The notes under the pieces were generated by a model, which made no database searches, was not told the DNA's origin, and saw only the letters and a list, made by a program, of their open reading frames with translations. From Chiridota heheva (lineage: Eukaryota; Echinodermata; Holothuroidea; Apodida; Chiridotidae), in assembly GCA_020152595.1 (NCBI GenBank), contig JAIGNY010000597.1, positions 165,001 through 229,000 of the forward strand: a stretch of 64,000 bases of DNA. The letters run 5' to 3'. This document shows positions 35,318 to 46,756 of the stretch, piece after piece. The position numbers and the translations under genes were made by a program. How positions within the stretch are numbered: the stretch's first letter is position 1; every line of letters starts with the position of its first letter.

Positions 35318-36815
35318 GAGGGATGGCATTGGGGAGGGAGGGATGGATGGCATCAGGGAGGGAGGAATAGATGGCATCAGGGATGGAGGAATAGATGGCA
35401 TCAGGGATGGAGGAATAGATGGAATCAGAGGGGAAAGATGGGTGAATGGCATCAGGTAGGGAGGGATGGATGGCAATGGGGAGGATGGATGGAGAGCTTC
35501 ATGGAGGGATGGATAGATGGCTTCCGGAAGGAATGGATGAATGGCATCGGGGAGGAGCGGGATGGATGACATTAGGAAGGAGGGGATAGATGGCATCAAC
35601 AGGGGAGAATGATGGCATTGGGGAGGATGGGAAGGATAGCATCAGGGAGGGAGGGATGGATGGCTTTGGGGAAGGATGGATGGCATCAGGGAGGGATGGA
35701 TGGTATTGGGGAGGGATGGATGGCATAGGAGAGGGATGGATGTCATTAGGGAGGGACTGATAGCATCAGGGAGGGAGGGATGGATGGCTTTGGGGAAGGA
35801 TGGATGGCATCAGGGAGGGATGGATGGCATTGGGGAGGGATGGATGGCATAGGAGAGGGATGGATGTCATTAGGGAGGGACTGATAGCATCAGGGAGGGA
35901 GGGATGGATGGCTTTGGGGAAGGATGGATGGCAATGGGAAGGGATGGATGGATGGCATTGTGGAGGGATGGATGGATGGCATTGGGGAGGGAGGAATGTC
36001 ATTGGGGAGGGACTGATAGCATCAAGGAGGGAGGGATGGGTGGCATGAGGGAGGGATGGATAAAATCAGGGAGGGAGGAAGGGATGGATAACATCAGGGA
36101 GGGAGGAAGGGATGGATGGCATGAGGGAGGGATGGATGGCATGAGGGAGAGATGGATGGCATGAGGGAGGAATGGATGGCATGAGGGAGAGATGGATGGC
36201 ATGAGGGAGGGATGGATGGCATGAGGGAGGGATGGATGGCATGAGGGAGGGATGGATGGCATGAGGGAGGAATGGACGGCATCGGGAAGGGATGATGACA
36301 TTGGGAAGTAATGATGACATCGGGAAGGGATGATGACATCGGTAAAGAATGATGACTTTGGGAAGGGATGATGACATGGGGAAGGGATGGATGACATCGG
36401 AAAGGGATGGATGACATCGGGAAGGGATGATGACATCGGGAAGGGATGATGACATCGGGAAGGGATGATGACATCGGGAAGGGATGATGACACCGGGAAG
36501 GAATGATGACATCGGGAAGGGATGATGACACCGGGAAGGGATGATGACACCGGGAGGGACAGATAAATGGCATTGGGGAAGGAGGGATGGATGGCATCTG
36601 GGAGGGAGGGATGGATGGCATTGGTGAGGGATGGATGGCATTGGTGAGGGATGGATGGCATTGGTGAGGGATGGATGACATTGGTGAGGGATGGATGGCA
36701 TTGGTGAGGGATGGATGGTATCACAGAGGGAGGGTTGGATGGTTGGCATCAGGGAGGGAGGGAAGGATCTTATCAGGGAGGAATGAATGGATGGCATTGG
36801 AAGGGGACAGATGAC
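35318..36815 (+). repeat. Purine-rich 19-20-bp minisatellite
   Basis: About 1.5 kb of GGGAGGGATGGATGGCAT-like units. Blocks differ: ATCAGGGAGGGAGGGATGG units, then ATGAGGGAGGGATGGATGGC (about 36110-36270), a 19-bp block of GATGATGACATCGGGAAGG (36280-36555), then ATTGGTGAGGGATGGATGGC (36610-36720). The + strand is almost free of C and has strong purine bias. Because the minus-strand reading is rich in TCC, CAT and CCA, long stop-free frames arise in all three minus frames (up to about 240 codons); these are artefacts. Confidence 0.95.
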
Positions 36816-36949
36816 TTTCAGGTGGAATTCATCAAACTATTGACATTTCATACTTTGCTGCAGTATTTGCAGTGCCTATTAGATGTATGTCATCATTTGA
36901 TAAATAAGCATTATTTAAAAGTGAATAAATGATCGTGCAAATCGTGTTT

Positions 36950-37065
36950 ACAAGCAAAGCGTCACACTCGCACACACACACACACACACCCATACCCACA
37001 TATACACACCAACATCACTGCATAGGTTCCTGATGCTGATAGCATTGGAACCAAAAATGAAAACA
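36950..37065 (-). repeat. Dispersed GC-box repeat family, inverted head fragment
   Basis: On the minus strand this reads TTTTTGGTTCCAATGCTATC, AGCATCAGGAACCTATGCAG, and then a GTGT-rich microsatellite, the same order as the heads of the + strand copies at 7.78 and 22.68 kb. Only the hairpin head and microsatellite are present, not the GC-box modules. Confidence 0.7.
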
Positions 37066-37252
37066 AAGAATTAGATACTGTAAGTGGACTTCCTTAAAGC
37101 TTAGCTTGTTATCAAAATTTCTCTCACTGGAAGTTACGGGATGAGTAACTACTTAATTCCTTCAAGTAGCGCACTCTCCTTGCAACTGTGAATAGTTGAG
37201 CATGCTGTCATCAGACAGCTCTAGTTGTTAAATTGTGTGTTTTCTTTTGTAG

Positions 37253-37384
<132 letters not shown>

Positions 37385-37615
37385 TAGGTAGTGTTGCATT
37401 GAAAACTATATATAGATCTTTTAATTTTATCTGAGTGGTATCATGTTTTAGAAATATGCTACATTTAAGACCAAATATAGTTCGAATAGCAAGACCTCCG
37501 GCACATTTGACCTTACTCTTAAATGCCAACACTCCAAACCAAAAAAGATTTAACACAAAATGTACCTTTGCATTTGGGCTTTTATCTAGAAGTGTACCAA
37601 TCATAGCTAACAATT

Positions 37616-38056
37616 GGTCACACCCACCTCACTCACTCCCACCTCCTTATTGGTTCCCCTTAACCCCTCTGTAACAATTGCCTCTGCATCCTCACCATTC
37701 ATCACGTTCTCCTTGCTTGCCCCCTGTACAACCTTCCCAGAGCTTCCCTCGCTCCCCACAACTCGAATTGCTGAGTTCTTTAAAAAAACTCCTCCAAATA
37801 AAATTATCTCCTTCCTTCATCATGCTTCCCTCTACAACCATGTTTAATTCTCCTCTTCCACCCCCTCCCTACTTTGTTTTGTTTCACCCATGCACCTCCT
37901 CTCTCGATCACAGCTTTCTGACTTTTGTTCTTGAATTTCTCTCATTCTCTTCCTGTTTTCTTTTCTTCCTACCTCTAAAATGATCTGACCTCTCAGGCAC
38001 AATTTGACCCTCGTTGTGGTGGTGCCGTTAAGACCTCATCAAACAAACAAACAAAC
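37616..38056 (+). mobile_element. LINE copy 3 (3' end only)
   Basis: Begins within the C-terminal region (CACACCCACCTCACTCACTC, matching LINE copy 2 at about 20710), covers the zinc knuckle in broken frames and the last residues SFLHHASLYNHV, then the conserved 3' tail CCTCTCAGGCACAATTTGAC and a run of CAAA repeats. It is the shortest copy and in the same orientation as the host gene. Confidence 0.85.
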
Positions 38057-39330
38057 TTGATAAAATCACTACAAACCTCTTCACCAAAATTTCTGTTAAC
38101 AAATATGACAGCATATAATGTCTACCTTGTCCGCCTGTTGTCTCTCTCTCTTGTGGGCTCCACTTTCCTTTTCTGTCTAGTTTGTAATCTTCACATATTA
38201 TTCTTCCTTTGTCACCTTCTTTCTTATGCCATTTACACCATTATTGTTGTCCTCTCTGGCACCATATTAGTTCTTGATGTTCCACAAACAGCATGAACCT
38301 GAGCCTTCCCTATCGCAATTCCAAAACTTGTTCTTCTTTTTTTAAGAGAAATTTATGAACATGAAATTCTAGGCACTTTCCTCTTTTATAATTATTTGTT
38401 TCTTTCCATTAGTTTTGTCATGTGATTTTGTATTCCTTAAGTATATGTAGGTTATTAAGAAAACATTGAAGAAATATAGGTAATTAAGAAAACATTGAAG
38501 AAACATTTCATTAGTTCTTGTTGGGGGGTAGAAATGTATATTTATGTGGGTGCGTATGAGTGCACTAATAGACTTTTGCCCTTGGGTGTTAAAATTAATT
38601 TCAGGGGTATGAAGTGAGTCATTGTAGATCAGCCTAGTATGTGCATGGTGGAAGCGGAAGTTGTAGAGGTGGGTATCTAGGTTGAATAGGGGAAGATAAG
38701 ATAATGAAGAACAAACGTGAGCATGTTCTTTCATGAAACTAAGATGTATATGATCCTGCGGGCATCAAATTTGTCTAGTGATTGTGAAGTTATTAAGAAA
38801 TGCTCTCATTTAGTTTTCTTTGTATTAATTATTTTGTCTAGGACAGGATACCGTATGTTATGCAATTTCTTTTTAATTAGTCTCATTTAACACTATTTCT
38901 TATGGTGATAATGGCTGACTGTAAAATTATTGAGTTGGGTAGGAGTATACAGAGTAAGCCTGTTAAGATGGAATGGTTTGAGTTTAATGGATGTCTAATT
39001 TACAAGTCATAGAAGAAATTGAGATTTTGTATCAGGGAAAGTTTGCTGTGGGTAGATGTCACGATGTGCATCTTATAAGCATTCTTTTTTTTTGTCACAT
39101 TTGAAACAATACAATTTAATCAGGAAAAATATCTGCTGTGGATCTATCACAAACATAAGAACATTGGGAAGACCTGTTAAAATAAATATTCACCCTATAT
39201 CTGGTCTGACACTCACAATATTTTGAGGTAGCTATCTCAGGGATAGTACCAATTTTGTGAAAATTTCCTTAATGTTACTGTTGAACAATGAAGATCTTTT
39301 TCTCGATACTGGTTTTTTGTGCATTTATTT

Positions 39331-39600
39331 GGTAGCTCACATGCATGGATCTAACAATTTGGTAGCTCACATGCATGGATCTAACAATTTGGTAGCTCAC
39401 ATGCATGGATCTAACAATTTGGTAGCTCACATGCATGGATCTAACAATTTGGTAGCTCACATGCATGGATCTAACAATTTGGTAGCTCACATGCGTGGAT
39501 CTAACAATTTGGTAGCTCACATGCATGGATCTAACAATTTGGTGGCTCACATGCGTGGATCTAACAATTTGGTAGCTCACATGCATGGATCTAACAATTT
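39331..39600 (+). repeat. 30-bp minisatellite, nine near-identical copies
   Basis: Nine head-to-tail copies of GGTAGCTCACATGCATGGAT followed by CTAACAATTT fill exactly 270 bases. Only three single-base differences occur (GCATGG to GCGTGG twice, GGTAGC to GGTGGC once). Because 30 is a multiple of three, every frame repeats a 10-residue peptide without stops; this is not evidence for a gene. Near-identity suggests a young array. Confidence 0.97.
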
Positions 39601-40556
39601 GCAAGTATGTTCCAAAGAAATTTGACTAAATCAGGGACAGAAATTTTCATGAAAGATTTCTGTGATCTTTTCACACTGTTTCAACTTCAAAATTAAGATC
39701 TTATAAACATTCTTGTAAATTGCTATATCCAGGCATTAGAGCAGTAAGTTACTAGTAGCTCATTCCTTTTTGTTTCTCTACTAGTGAATTTGTTTTGTTA
39801 TTGGCAAATGCAAATTTATGTTTGTTTCTAACCACGTTCAAAGTAAAGTATTAATTATAAAGAAGTAGACTGCAATTTCTAAAGAATGTGAATCTATTCT
39901 GTGTGATGTATTTAGCTGTCTATATCTGTCATATTCTGTTGGGTTTATATTTCTCTTTCGAGACATGTCAAATTTAATTGCTGACATTCAGACATTGAGA
40001 GTGAAATCTTGGAGTGTCGCCACGTGAGTCATTGTAACATGATACTGAATGTTCTTCAATTTGAAAGTATGAAGTTTGTGCGCTTTGTAAGACCATAAAG
40101 AGTAGTTGTCATTTGTAAGTGCTTGTAGCTATTTATAATAAAACCTGTCACTGTTTTGGCAATTAATATTGTTTTGGTTTATTTAATGCTGTGTATCTGG
40201 TGAAGAAAGCAGTACAGTATGTATCTTAGAGGTGTGTATGAATGAGGTTTGTTGTGTGTATATTGTAGCCTCTTATTGCATGGGTTACCCATGTCACTTG
40301 TAGGAACATCAAGCATGTGCAGAATGTTGCACCTGTTCCATAAAATTAGTATAAGATTTTAACATTAGTATAACATTGTAACATTAATTACCTTATGATA
40401 TTATTCAGATTATGTGCATAATTTACATTTGTGTTGATGGTTGATCTCTGACGTTTTTCTTATATATCTTAATGAAAAAGGAAAATAAATTAGCTTTAAT
40501 GTTATATATCACATACCATACCCAAAACTCAGAGAAAAACATGTTAACCTGGGATG

Positions 40557-40850
40557 TGGCTCGACCGAAAGAATGGAATGTGATCACTTTGTGAAATAAT
40601 GACCACTTCGTAAAATGACAACTACTGCGTAATAGTATGACCACTTCGGGAAATGATGATCACTTTGGGAAATGATGACCACTTCGTGAATGTTGATCAC
40701 TTTGTGAAATGGCTACCACTTCACAAAATAAGTCCACTTTGGGAAATGAAGTCAACTTTGTAAAATGACAACCACTGCGTGAAATGGTGACCATTTTGTG
40801 AAATGATGACCACTTTGTGAAATAATGACCACTTTGTAAAATTGATTTAA
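40557..40850 (+). repeat. Degenerate 19-20-bp minisatellite
   Basis: Around 14 variants of TGACCACTTCGTGAAATGA with many substitutions (TTTGTGAAATAATGACC, CTGCGTGAAATGGTGACC). Diverged and probably old. Confidence 0.75.
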
Positions 40851-41105
40851 AGCATTTATTGAAATATCATCTTTTCTTTCAAGCATTTCAGAAGATTTCT
40901 TGTCTATGTACATAGGTCTTCTCAGTGATGTGTAAGCAACACTAAATGGTCTCCTTTCAGTAACAAGGTCAAAACTACAAAACTTCTTCCAAGTGTGAAA
41001 TTTGTGTGGACAAAAGTGGACCATTTTGCAGTAACATTAAAGCAGAAACTACTCAAAATAATTCACCATTAATTCATGCACTGAATGCATCATTTGTTTT
41101 TCCAG

Positions 41106-41286
41106 GACTACATGAATGACGTTCATGGTAAAGGGATAAAGCTGGTCAATACAACAGTGAAGGTCCCTGGTCGGATGCCACAGCTAGCCAAAGTCACCCC
41201 TCAGCCCACACCATCTCAATCAGGTAACACAGGATCTAATGGTGTGGCCAACAGTAAACGAACAAAAAACCTTCCAACAAGATCAA
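41106..41286 (+). CDS. AGAP1: AGAP exon 7 of window: PH domain strand and start of PH insert
   Basis: Reads DYMNDVHGKGIKLVNTTVKV, PGRMPQLAKVTPQPTPSQS, then a Ser/Asn/Lys segment GNTGSNGVANSKRTKNLPTR. DYMxxVHGKxIxLxxTTVKVPG is strongly conserved in AGAP. Two donors in phase 1 are possible: TCAG|GTAACA at 41224 and TCAA|GTAAGA at 41287. The second is nearer consensus and adds 21 codons in frame, so it is taken as the main end; the shorter form remains possible. The acceptor is TTTTTCCAG|GA. The insert that starts here divides the PH domain, as in all AGAPs. Confidence 0.9.
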
Positions 41287-42059
41287 GTAAGATGCAAAAA
41301 CCAAGTCAAAACTAAAATGTACTAAACACAAATCACCTACATTCTTCTAGCAATCTCTAGAATCAAACCTTATCTGTGCTTACATGTCCATGTAGCAGCG
41401 CTACAGGTGGCGGTAATCTTCTTCAGTTCTTCTTGTGTTTTTCTCACGTTGTTAAAGCACATTAAAACATATGTGCACATATAGTTTTTCATAAAGTTAC
41501 CCTTTTTTTCTTCTTTTTTTTAAACACACAAAAATTAGTTATCATTTTGAGTCTCATATTACTGCCTAATTACATCTGTTTTTAAAGAAATTTTTTGTTT
41601 GTGGTACCTAAATTTTTTTTCAAAATCATTTACCATTCTGAAAGTTGATTTAGAAGTGATTTATAAGGCTAAACATCATTTCTTACTTGCATTTGGTTGG
41701 CTTTTCATTCATTTGTTTCCATTTCAAAAGTTGGGACATTTTGTTTAAAAAGCATCTTTAACACGATAATTTCATGTTTAGCTTACAAACGTACATGTAG
41801 TTTTGGTCAGCATTTACATTGTTTTTTTAAATGATTGGCCTGTAAATTTGTTGTGTGCTTATCACGTGAAATCCCTTTTGCAATCTCTTTAGCAAACAAG
41901 ACTTCGAAACTTCTTGTCTGATAATTTTAACTTAGAAAGTAGGCTTAGATTTACGTTGTTATTTATGTGCTGAATGAAGTTGGCAACATTATTCTAGGGA
42001 GGAAGGTAAGTTGATAATTATCCCCTCACCAAAAAAGTTGATAAAGAGGGGATATAGCA

Positions 42060-42800
42060 CCATCTGTCCGTCCGTCCACCCGCCCGTCCGTCCGTTCGTT
42101 AGAGGAAAGACTGTTGGGTGGAAGGAAGATGGTGTAGGAATTGGGATGAAGGTGGGGTGGCATGGGGACAGGATGGGATGAAATGTGAGACAGGGTGAGG
42201 CATGTAGGACAGGGTGGCATTTGGGACAGGGTGGCATGTGGGACAGGTTGGCAAGTGTGACACGATCCCATGGAATGTGGAACAGGATGTTGTTGCATGT
42301 AGGACAGGGTGGGATGGCATGTAGGACAAGGTGTGGTATCATGGCATTTATGACAGGCTGGGGTCGCATGTGGGACGAGGTGGGATGGCATGGGGGACAG
42401 GGTGGGATGACATGTGGATCAGGGTGGCATGGCATGTGGGACAGGATGGCATGTGATTGAATGTCATCTGGATTTCAGGTGGGGATGGCATGTGGGACAG
42501 GGTGGAATAGCATTGAATGGCCTGTAGGACAGGGTGGGATGGCATGTGGGATAGGGTGGGATGGCATGTGGTACAAAACATGGTACAGGAAGGGATGGCA
42601 TGTGGGACAGGGTGGCATGGTATATGGGACAGGGTGGTAAGGCATATGGTGTGATGTCATCTTGATTGCAGGTGTGATGACATATGGGTCTTGTGGTGGA
42701 ATGGCATCTGGATTTTCATGTTTGATTTCCTGTTGGGAGGGAAGTATGTGGCATGTGGAATTGAGGGTGGGATGGCAGGTGTGACAGAGGGTGGAAAGCA
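42060..42800 (+). repeat. TCCG microsatellite and degenerate 20-bp GT-rich minisatellite
   Basis: A short TCCG/CCGT run (42063-42100) is followed by about 30 loose copies of GGGATGGCATGTGGGACAGG. Units range from about 15 to 25 bases. The long minus-strand frames rich in Cys, His and Pro are produced by the repeat. Confidence 0.85.
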
Positions 42801-45800
42801 TGTTATTAGTGGGGAGGGGATTTGTATCGTTTGTATGTCTGGTTGTTTGTGTTTTGTGGAAGAAAGATAGAAATCAATAGCTAACCTTTGTGTGCATCTT
42901 TCACTTGCCAATAGTTGTTATTTATTTTACAGTAAAGTAAGAGAACAGTGACTGATTATGTTGCAGTTTTGGGCTGAAACTTAAGATCCATAATTCAAAA
43001 GTTTTTGGAATAAATACAGAATTAAAGAAAAACTGAAAGATATTCCAGTGTCATAGCTAGACTTATTTTTCCAAATCATGATCCTTAATTTTCTTTGATT
43101 TATTGAATCTTGAACCTACATTATATGATTTTTTGGATTACGATGTAAAGTGTGCAATTTTTCGACTGCAAATTTCAATAGCTAAGAAGAAATGGTCATC
43201 ACCTGTTTGTGGACCTAAAATCTTAAGACAAAGTTTTCCCACATATTCCGCCGTATCCCTTTTCTTTAGGTATGCTAAATATCTAACCACATCTAAACCT
43301 GCTGAAAGTTTGTTTGGAATGTTGTGGAAATGATCTACTCTAGATAGAGATTTATTGTGGAAGTGCACCATCAAAATTCCTTCATAAACTTCCCATGATG
43401 TATTGCCTTTATTTTTGTGTTTTGCAAAGTAACAATATTTTTATTGCAACATTTGAGCTTAACTGATAATGTTGTAACATAGATATGTTTGAGAATATAA
43501 ATTGTTATCCTGTTTCTTATTTTCAAAGCTTGTGATGAATGTTTAGGAGGTTCATGTTATTATTTTTTTGTGGGTTGCCAGACCTGAATATACTTGATTA
43601 GGTACTCAAGTTGTCTACAGTACTTATGTTACCTATGTCTTGGGCTCATTGCAGGCATGTTGTATTGCATTGTTACATCCTGAATGAAATTAATTAACTT
43701 TTAGCTATTTTAACTGTGTTTAACAGATGTTTTGCAATTCCTAGGGAATTGTTATCAAAGCCTAATTTTCTCAATCAACACTATTTCCCTTCCGTTTAGT
43801 TGTGTTCAGTAACGTCCTTAAATAATCGGGGTGATTCTTCTTATCCTCCTCACAATTCTGCAGTTTTCTTGCATTGCTGTGTTCAAAGTTTGAAAAATGC
43901 CTTTGTAGTACTTACTTTTATGATACTTGCAGAGTAATTGAATATGTTACATTTGGATCATTTTGGTATATTGTAACTTATCGCTGGAGCCTCGTGACTC
44001 AATAAAAGTGATTAATGCTTACTTACCTGCTGTATTTATGAATCCTTACTTCCATTTCCATTATGTTTTTGTTTTTTTCATTTGTGAAACAAATCAAATT
44101 GAAAATTTTAAAGATATACTCTTTCATTGTGACTTACAAATTTTAAAAGGAAAATTGAAATTCAGTCGCTGTTAGATTAAAATCTTGTCAGTTTTGTTTT
44201 GACTGTGAAAATAATAAATGTGCTGTAGACATCTGTTATGAAATTGAGCACAGGAACAGTGTTATATGTGTGCAGCCTTCGAATAAAGAAAAGATTATTA
44301 TTTATTAATCTTATCAAACATTTGCAGGTATGCTAAAAGCCATGTACCTGAATTAAGCAACAAATTCTTAAAATGTTGTATGATCCTTTTTGATGTAATT
44401 ATTGGTATTTTCTTCTGGAAGGTAAATCGTTAAGTATTCCAGGAATATGATTTTAAGTTCCTTGCTGTTTTCCTTTAAATTCCATTTGCCTATGTTGTAC
44501 CGTCCTTCATTTATTCTTTGCCCTACATATGACAATACATTCTATTCTATTCATTACGCTTACTAAGGACCCATCTCTCTAACTTTACCAATCTTTGGTC
44601 AGTGTGAGTAGCAGTTTGTTGTGAGTTTCTGTTGTGATTTGTTATGTGGGTTGCTATAGCAATCTGCTTTAGGTATCAACAATGCTTTTGCTGTGAGTTT
44701 CTTAACCCACATCATGTATTCTATTTTCAAGAGCAGTAATCTATAACCGGTGGGTAGTTTCTGCTTTTATAATTTATGCAGCTTCATAGCAATATTCAGA
44801 ACAGCATCCTATATAGCAGCAACTGCTGCTTTCAAAGTAATAAAAAGCATCACAGCAATGTGGTGTTAGTTAAGCAGTGAACAGCAATTGCTGTTTGCAA
44901 ATCGGTAAACAGCATTTGCAGCATAGTATGGAACAACAGCATTTTGCTGTTTTTCTGAAGATTGTGCTGAAATCATAAATTTAATTTCCCAAAGTATTGA
45001 TTTATGCTGTGCACTGTATTTTTTGACACACTATGCATAGTTATGTCCATTAAGATTTTCTTTTTGTTTAATGGAGGCAGAGATATCTGGCATTTTAAAC
45101 AATGAAAATGATTGAGTTGCTGTTTTAATGATAAACAATTGCATTCATACTGCCAAAGACTATACTTTGTGGTTGTGACCAGACCTAGGTAAGATGAATT
45201 CTGGCTGAATTGCTTGATTGCAAAGGGATTTGGCTCTTGTGTTTCTTTAGCTGATAGCTGTAGTATGTGTGAAAGTTGTAGTGATTAAAGCACCTTTGCA
45301 GTTTTTTCTCATTTCACATATCCATAGCCTCCTTTGAAATCTCAATTGCAATGTGTTTTCTGTAGTAACTTCTTGAGACAAATTGTGAGGATTCTTTCTG
45401 AAGTCGGCAGTGTTTGCTGTGTTTGTAGGGTTTCCTTTCTATGTGCTTCTGACTGCAACCAAGTCACATTAAGCTTCTTTAAAGTGCTTTTGATTTATTT
45501 TCATCTTTTCAATTTAAAGTCCACATCATTTATCAGTATGAATTTTACATCCCATAAATAAAGCCAGATGTATTATATAGTGAGGATGTTCCCTCAAAAA
45601 AAGAACTGATTAAAAAGATTCTCAGTAAAAAAAAGAGACTTCAGTTATCTTCCTATGTTTCAGTTACCTTCCACTATCTTGTGTAATCAAAGTCCTAATT
45701 GTAATTGATTGTGGGGAAACTGACTAGTTCTAGTACAAAATGAACCTTTTTCATAGAAAAATCAATTCAACAACTTTTAATTTTGTTTTACAAATCTGCT

Positions 45801-46756
45801 GAATGCATTGCAAAAATTGATATCCAAACAGGGTTTGATTCCATTGCTGACATATGTATAATATGATTACAAAATAACAAGCATAACAAATTGTTCAGCT
45901 TAGATACTTCCTTTCGTAAACTTGCACCTATTGTAATATTTCTGCCCTATGTATCCATTGTTAGGAAGATGAGAAATAGGCATAGGCAAGGTAGCATTTG
46001 AACCTGGATGGGTGTATTCATGGTATATAGACGGACAGATAAGAGTAGTAAATGAATTGTTTAAAATCCTATGGAACCATGAAAATAGCTTCAAATATTG
46101 ATATTGCATTGGTTTTTTCCAGTTCCAGATCTTAAGTTACTGATAGAATTTTGCAAACAAAAGCTGTGCTCTTCTTGGTCTTAACATCACTTAATTTATA
46201 TGTATTAAAATTTCCCCCAAGTTGATCTGCTATAACTTGGAAAATTTTACACTTGGCTCTTTTCATAGTTTAGAGGCAGTCCTATTTGAACGTTTTTACA
46301 ACCTTTTCAGGCTGCCTTAATTTGTATTTTGTATAAAGTAACGGTTTCTGACAGGTGTTTTCTAAACTTGAACATACCCATCCAACATTAAACTGAAAAA
46401 GACATTCTGTAAGTTATCTTTGGGATGCATTTGGAAAAGAACTTGAATAGAATCTTAGTGATATTTTGGATTATGTTCTAATGACAACGTTGCATGCTTG
46501 TTTACGAATCTTACAGTGGTCCTTTCGCTACTTTCGATATCAACATCCACAAAGTGTGTGGTACGAGGGACCTTGATATGACAGAAGACAAGTTCCCATT
46601 ATTTTCAGCAATTAAAAATATGAAAAGAAACAAAGAATGACATAAAAACAACTTTTAATTGTCTTCCCATTCGTACATCACAAATTTGGCATCTGTCAAA
46701 AAATTCACCAGCCATAAGTCTATTTCCAAAACTTAGAGACAATTTATGTAGCTGTT

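Larger units (their letters stand above)
31630..37252 (+). other. AGAP1: AGAP intron 5
   Basis: Contains an RTE-like LINE end (32.6-33.0 kb), a hairpin-forming stretch at 33.64-33.72 kb, the purine-rich minisatellite (35.3-36.8 kb) and an inverted end fragment of the GC-box repeat family (36.95-37.07 kb). The stretch 33730-35310 shows no recognised feature. Confidence 0.8.

Noticed and set aside
35999-36797. Minus-strand open frames of about 195-243 codons, rich in Pro, Ser, His and Ile
   Set aside because: All three minus frames stay open at once because the repeat units (TCC, CAT, CCA words) contain no stop codons. No unique sequence or splice signals support a gene.
39257-39625. 122-codon frame with a repeated 10-residue peptide
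   Set aside because: Produced by a 30-bp repeat, a multiple of three; frames on both strands are open for the same reason.
42026-42911. Cys/His/Pro-rich minus-strand frames resembling zinc-finger repeats
   Set aside because: The spacing follows the degenerate GGGATGGCATGTGGGACA repeat, not a zinc-finger pattern, and overlaps several frames.
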